From Roseibacillus ishigakijimensis (GTDB taxonomy: Bacteria > Verrucomicrobiota > Verrucomicrobiia > Verrucomicrobiales > Akkermansiaceae), in the NCBI RefSeq assembly GCF_016595415.1, contig NZ_JAENIO010000025.1, positions 1 to 58,461 on the forward strand: a DNA stretch of 58,461 bases, given 5' to 3'. The position numbers and the translations under genes were made by a program. Shown in pieces: positions 55,079 to 58,461 of this stretch. Positions within the stretch are counted from its first letter, which is position 1. Each line of letters opens with the position of its first letter. The notes under the pieces were generated by a model. It did not search any database and had not been told where the DNA came from. It saw only the letters and a list, made by a program, of their open reading frames with translations.

Positions 55079-55999
55079 TTAGCGGATGGTTAGGAGCCAG
55101 AGTAACAGTTTCGCAATCACATCCTTACGCTCCTTGTCGTAAAAAAGGAGGTGGTGGGACTGGGGAAAAAGCTGGTAATCCGGTCGCTGGGGAAAAGCGG
55201 CCCGGAAGCGCTCCATGTCCCCGGTAGAAGTTAAGAAATCCTGACCACCATGCAGAATAAGGGTCGGGCCGGGCACCTCCCGGGCGTGGCGGGGGGCCTC
55301 TTCTGCCAGGTGGGCGAGGGTGGCCAGATAGCGCAAGGTATAGCTCTCCACATGATAGGGATTTCCCTCGCTTTGCGCGAAGTGATCCGAGTGGGTCGTC
55401 GCCTGGAAGGAGCCTCCGGCCAGTGCGGCCAGGGAGACGCGGGCCCCGGGGGCGAGGGTGGCCGCCACGCGCAGCAGGGCCACCTGCCAGCGGGGGAGGG
55501 CCCCCAGCGAGACCACGGGGGAGACCAGCACCAGGCCCTCCGGGGCCTCGGGCACGCCCTCCGCGAGGGCCTGCAACATGACGAGCGAGCCCATCGACTC
55601 GCCCACCCACACCAGGCGGGCATCGGGATGGCGCTGCCGCAGCGCGGTGTGCAGCTCGCGCAAGTCTCTCTGCCAGAGCTGGCGGTTGGCGATGTCGCCC
55701 TGGTGGGCCCAATCCGCATCGTAGCCCGCCCCGCGCTGGTTGAGAGCGTAGAGAGTGGTGCGGGGAGCCTGCTCGGGGAGGGCCCGGCCGAGATTGCCGA
55801 AGTCCCGCGCCGCGCCCTCGATGCCGTGGAGGGCCAGGAGCACTGTTTCCGGCCGCGCCTGCCGGTTCCAATGTTGCAGGGAGAGCGCCTTGCCATCGGA
55901 GGTGGTCAGGTAGGAGGTCGGCGGGGGGAGGTCCTTCTCGGGAGGAGACAGGGCGCAGGAAAGGAGCAGCAGGGGCAGGGCGACGATGAGAGCACGCAT
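55079..55999 (-). CDS. Alpha/beta-hydrolase lipoprotein (monoacylglycerol lipase-like)
   Basis: Serine hydrolase of the S33/serine aminopeptidase-like group. A lipobox LLSC gives a lipidated Cys at residue 15, so it should be anchored at the envelope. The oxyanion-hole strand is LLALHGIEGAARDFGNL, the nucleophile elbow is VGESMGSLV, an acidic residue lies in ILHGGQDFLT and the His in PQSHHLLFYD. The length is 306 residues. The domain is similar to lysophospholipases and monoacylglycerol lipases, but substrate is uncertain. It lies 27 bases downstream of folP on the same strand. Confidence 0.88.
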   Translation of the reverse strand: MRALIVALPLLLLSCALSPPEKDLPPPTSYLTTSDGKALSLQHWNRQARPETVLLALHGIEGAARDFGNLGRALPEQAPRTTLYALNQRGAGYDADWAHQGDIANRQLWQRDLRELHTALRQRHPDARLVWVGESMGSLVMLQALAEGVPEAPEGLVLVSPVVSLGALPRWQVALLRVAATLAPGARVSLAALAGGSFQATTHSDHFAQSEGNPYHVESYTLRYLATLAHLAEEAPRHAREVPGPTLILHGGQDFLTSTGDMERFRAAFPQRPDYQLFPQSHHLLFYDKERKDVIAKLLLWLLTIR

Positions 56000-56026
56000 G
56001 GGGGAGGGGAAAAAAGAGGGGGGAAA

Positions 56027-56905
56027 TCAGAGCCCTGCGCGGAGCAAGGCCATCTCGTGCAGCACCTTCAGGGTCTCGAAGGTGCCCTTCACCTCGTGCA
56101 CGCGGTAGATGCTGCCTCCGCGGGCCTCCCCGGCCACCACTGCCGCCAGGGTCGCGGCATCGCGGGCGGCCGGATCCTCGATTCCCGCCGCCTCGCCCAC
56201 AAAGCCCTTGCGCCCCACGGGCAGGAGGAGGGGACGGCCAAAGGAGCCCAGCCGCGGCAAGTCGCGTAGAATGGCCAGGTCGTCCTCCGGCCCCTTGGCG
56301 AAGCCGAAGCCCGGGTCCAGCACCACCTGCTCGCGGGCCAGCCCGGCAGCCTCACACTGCGCCAGCTTTTCGGCAAAAAATTCCTCCACCGCGCCCACCA
56401 CATCGGGCCAGGTGACGTGGGAGTGGTCCACCTTGGGCGCGCCCACCGAGTGCATCACCAGCAGGGCCGCCCCCGCCTCCGCGCAGGCCCGGGCATTGCG
56501 GTCATCGGGCAGTCCGCTCATGTCATTGATCAGCTCCGCACCCAGGGGCAGCACCGCCGCCACCACCTCCGGACGCCAGGTATTGGCCGAGAGCACGGGG
56601 GGCCACACCTGTTGCTCGTCGCGGGGCTCGCTGGTGGCGATCACCTCCGGCCAGCGTTCGCAAAAGGCCTGGAAGCGCGCGATCTCCTCCTCCACCGGGA
56701 TGGCCTCGCGATTGGTGCGCGCACTCTCCGCGCCCACATCGATGAGGTCCGCGCCCTGGGAGATCATCTCGCGGGCACGCTCCACGGCCCACGCCGCCTC
56801 CACCCGGCCATCGCCGGAAAAGGAATCATCATTGATATTGAGGATGCCCATCACCACTCCCCGCCGGGGCCAGTGCAGGGACCGCTCACACAAACGCAGC
56901 TCCAT
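56027..56905 (-). CDS. folP: Dihydropteroate synthase, divergent
   Basis: Joins 6-hydroxymethyl-dihydropterin pyrophosphate with p-aminobenzoate in folate synthesis. TIM-barrel pieces are visible: VVMGILNINDDSFSG, DLIDVGAESAR, VLDPGFGFAKGPEDD, GRKGFVGE and the closing IYRVHEV. Compared with the usual loop-1 motif (NVTPDSFSDGG), this protein has NINDDSFSGDG, so the Thr-Pro and the final Gly-Gly are altered. The segment PDDRNARACAEAGAALLVMHSVG corresponds to the MHxxG strand. I set the start at the ATG at 56905; an in-frame ATG at 56941 is possible. Co-transcribed with the lipoprotein gene. Confidence 0.88.
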   Translation of the reverse strand: MELRLCERSLHWPRRGVVMGILNINDDSFSGDGRVEAAWAVERAREMISQGADLIDVGAESARTNREAIPVEEEIARFQAFCERWPEVIATSEPRDEQQVWPPVLSANTWRPEVVAAVLPLGAELINDMSGLPDDRNARACAEAGAALLVMHSVGAPKVDHSHVTWPDVVGAVEEFFAEKLAQCEAAGLAREQVVLDPGFGFAKGPEDDLAILRDLPRLGSFGRPLLLPVGRKGFVGEAAGIEDPAARDAATLAAVVAGEARGGSIYRVHEVKGTFETLKVLHEMALLRAGL

Positions 56906-57040
56906 GGCGGGAGCTTGCTTGCTCGCGGCGCTGGTGACCACTCTCGAGATCGTCTTTCTCCTCTCTTCAGAGCGCCCCCGTGGCCGAGCCAGTAGCTCTC
57001 ACGTCGGGATTTTTCTACAAAATGGAGTGAGTCGGAGAAT

Positions 57041-57069
57041 TTGAAAGTTTTATTGGTATTTTGTAGACT
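57041..57069 (+). promoter_or_regulatory. Candidate promoter of the right-end PEP-CTERM gene
   Basis: TTGAAA (57041-57046), 17 bases, TAGACT (57064-57069), about 84 bases before the ATG. The -35 matches five of six bases, the -10 four. The surrounding gap (56942-57152) is otherwise AT-rich with no gene. Confidence 0.45.
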
Positions 57070-57152
57070 ATCATCCAGTCCGACCGCTGAATTCGGATAG
57101 TTGTATGTGAGCTTCTTCTACTCGTTTCAAGTGGTCTTCAAGTCCACTTATT

Positions 57153-57995
57153 ATGAAAAATATCAACTTATTATCCTTTCTGGGCCTCTTCTCCACCCTC
57201 GCCTCTTCTCAGGCCGCCATTATCGGCTACTATGAAGTGGGTGGCACCTATCAAGAGAGCTGGGGCAGTAGCGGAAACCTCGTAGGCGGCTACTATGATG
57301 GGCAGAATTTGTCGGATATTCCCACCTCCCAGTTCTTTGGTGCTGACGATCATCACTTTGCCCTTATTGGTGGTGATGGTCTCTCCTACCAATACCGGGT
57401 TTATCCCCTGAACGGTGGAGACAACTCCCTCTCGACAACCGGTACCAGCACGACCTTGACTGGCGGCCCCTTGGCTGGCCAGCCGATTAAGAATTCTTCT
57501 TGGCTCGGCTCGACCAACGGAGTGCAGTATTACGCCGATGCGGATGGAGGCGTGGTTCGCTATTACGACTATGGAACTCACAGTCTTCACTTCGATGCCA
57601 GTTGGACCTCTTTCTCCAACGGCAGTTTGGACGGAATGGCCACCGCTGTCGGGCTTGGCCTGAGCGATATGGGCGGGGGTAATGCCATGAATGAGAACCT
57701 GTACGTGAATATCGAAGCGGACGGTACCCACGAATACTACAATCTGGATAACGGATTTCGTTCTGGGGAAAGCATCAACGGTTACGGGAACTGGACGACC
57801 TTCAGCGGCGGTCTCTTGGACGGCCTCACCCTTACGCAACTGGATGCCAATCCTGTCGGAACCCACAACGGGGTCAGCTACCGCTTCATTGGCACGTCTC
57901 AGGATGGCATGTATTTTGACATCGTTCCCGAGCCCTCCACTGCTCTCTTGGGTCTCGTCGGGCTCGCCGGTCTTGCCCGCCGTCGCCGCGCCTAA
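57153..57995 (+). CDS. PEP-CTERM exported protein with internal repeats
   Basis: A 280-residue exported protein. The signal sequence is MKNINLLSFLGLFSTLASSQAA. The C-terminus is a canonical PEP-CTERM tail starting at Val258 (VPEPSTALLGLVGLAGLARRRRA). The body holds at least two and probably three degenerate repeats of about 60 residues, each with W[ST][ST]FSxGxLDG (around 151 and 214) and a beta-rich Tyr-containing stretch. Such proteins are commonly found at the cell surface or in matrix, held by exosortase processing. Function unknown. It has a strong terminator directly behind. Confidence 0.87.
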   Translation: MKNINLLSFLGLFSTLASSQAAIIGYYEVGGTYQESWGSSGNLVGGYYDGQNLSDIPTSQFFGADDHHFALIGGDGLSYQYRVYPLNGGDNSLSTTGTSTTLTGGPLAGQPIKNSSWLGSTNGVQYYADADGGVVRYYDYGTHSLHFDASWTSFSNGSLDGMATAVGLGLSDMGGGNAMNENLYVNIEADGTHEYYNLDNGFRSGESINGYGNWTTFSGGLLDGLTLTQLDANPVGTHNGVSYRFIGTSQDGMYFDIVPEPSTALLGLVGLAGLARRRRA

Positions 57996-58027
57996 GGTTT
58001 TCTGCCGTTTTTAGTTCACAGCACCCT

Positions 58028-58068
58028 AAAAAGCGCGGTCTCGCTCGCTAGAGGAGACCGCGCTTTTT
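58028..58068 (+). terminator. Strong terminator after the PEP-CTERM gene
   Basis: AAAAAGCGCGGTCTC (58028-58042) pairs perfectly with GAGACCGCGCTTTTT (58054-58068), a 15-bp stem with an 11-base loop. The flanking A and T runs make it able to end transcription from either side. Confidence 0.95.
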
Positions 58069-58370
58069 CGTGCTCTGGGGTCTAGGAATCACAACGCTCC
58101 GGGAGGGACTGGCTCTGTCGGTGGCAGAGCTGGAATTGAGGGGGAGTCGCAAAGCGAGTGGGCTGACTATCCGAGACCTTGTATTCGGATTCGCTCCAGT
58201 TGTCGGCCCCGGTGCTCGGGGAGTGGTCGCGGAGAACGCCTTAGCCTTAGGCGCAATGTATTAAAGGAGAGTAGGAAGGGCGAAAAATGATTCTCCATAG
58301 AATTTCTTAGTCACCCGCTGACGAGCCGCTCTCGGGGTGTTGCGGTCTTGCGTTGGCTTTTCCCTCTGCT
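58069..58370. other. Gap with no supportable gene
   Basis: Roughly 300 bases after the terminator. The only open frame (58070-58264, 64 codons) starts just inside the terminator and shows no signal, domain or codon bias that would support it. I see no RNA gene. Confidence 0.6.
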
Positions 58371-58461
58371 CCCTCGTGCTCCCTCGTGCTCCCTCGTGCT
58401 CCCTCGTGCTCCCTCGTGCTCCCTCGTGCTCCCTCGTGCTCCCTCGTGCTCCCTCGTGCTC
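58371..58461 (+). repeat. 10-bp tandem repeat, cut by the window edge
   Basis: Nine exact copies of CCCTCGTGCT follow each other from 58371, with one imperfect copy before (TCCCTCTGCT, 58361-58370), and the array continues beyond the last base. The period of 10 is not a multiple of three, so this is not coding unless interrupted. The exactness points to recent expansion or to an assembly edge. Confidence 0.95.

Noticed and set aside
58070-58264. Plus-strand frame of 64 codons at the right edge
   Set aside because: It begins inside the terminator hairpin, lacks a leader and has no recognisable feature.

Overview
The window looks like a piece of chromosome from a Gram-negative, free-living member of the Verrucomicrobiota (order Verrucomicrobiales most likely). 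The reasons are family-based: PEP-CTERM sorting signals on several exported proteins, a secreted formylglycine-type sulfatase, large secreted proteins with thrombospondin-type-3 (DxDxDG) calcium repeats, a lipopolysaccharide-type heptosyltransferase, YidC with a periplasmic domain, GTG/TTG starts, and mostly absent Shine-Dalgarno sequences. No genus can be assigned without a search. Most of the window is GC-rich; the first kilobase and a few promoter regions are clearly AT-rich. No tRNA, rRNA, CRISPR array, transposase or prophage gene was seen.

Layout. 1-1000: two AT-rich fragments or small exported proteins (choice-of-anchor L remnant; PEP-CTERM-like). 993-5497: dihaem cytochrome c peroxidase, then a sulfatase and a beta-propeller glycosidase-like protein that probably act together on a sulfated glycan. 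5523-8547: CvfB-like RNA-binding protein, a 21-bp tandem repeat, ispE, degenerate repeats, rpe. 8604-11507: an anchored Glu/Gln-rich protein translationally coupled to a parvulin-type isomerase, then lipA. 11556-13559: S9 peptidase. 13578-21961: a run of minus-strand genes (TPR/STN protein, small unknowns, membrane protein, aspartyl-protease lipoprotein, HAD phosphatase, UDP-glucuronate decarboxylase, TMTC-like glycosyltransferase, PEP-CTERM protein). 22176-30052: His/Cys-rich exported peptide, an AsmA-like/rsmD operon, heptosyltransferase with a CBM9-like partner, a DUF1287 protein, an HU-type protein, MlaE permease, exported MsrB.

30150-36989: a complete F-type ATP synthase operon (atpB-E-F-H-A-G-D-C) with a candidate promoter and upstream palindrome, a strong hairpin between atpE and atpF, a short delta subunit, and a terminator after atpC. 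37138-39119: dapA, a cupin and a DUF937-like membrane protein convergent to it. 39192-41514: yidD-yidC, the membrane-protein insertion pair.

41681-54818: more than 13 kb given over to three tandem minus-strand genes for very large secreted proteins (1943, 1233 and 1166 residues). They carry signal peptides and many cysteines. The first has an approximately 400-residue helical middle. The second has fibronectin-III-like segments. The third has thrombospondin-3 repeats. None resembles a family I can name, and this is the best candidate for an undescribed surface or extracellular system. 55079-58461: alpha/beta-hydrolase lipoprotein, folP, a PEP-CTERM protein with internal repeats and a strong terminator, and a 10-bp tandem repeat that runs off the window edge.
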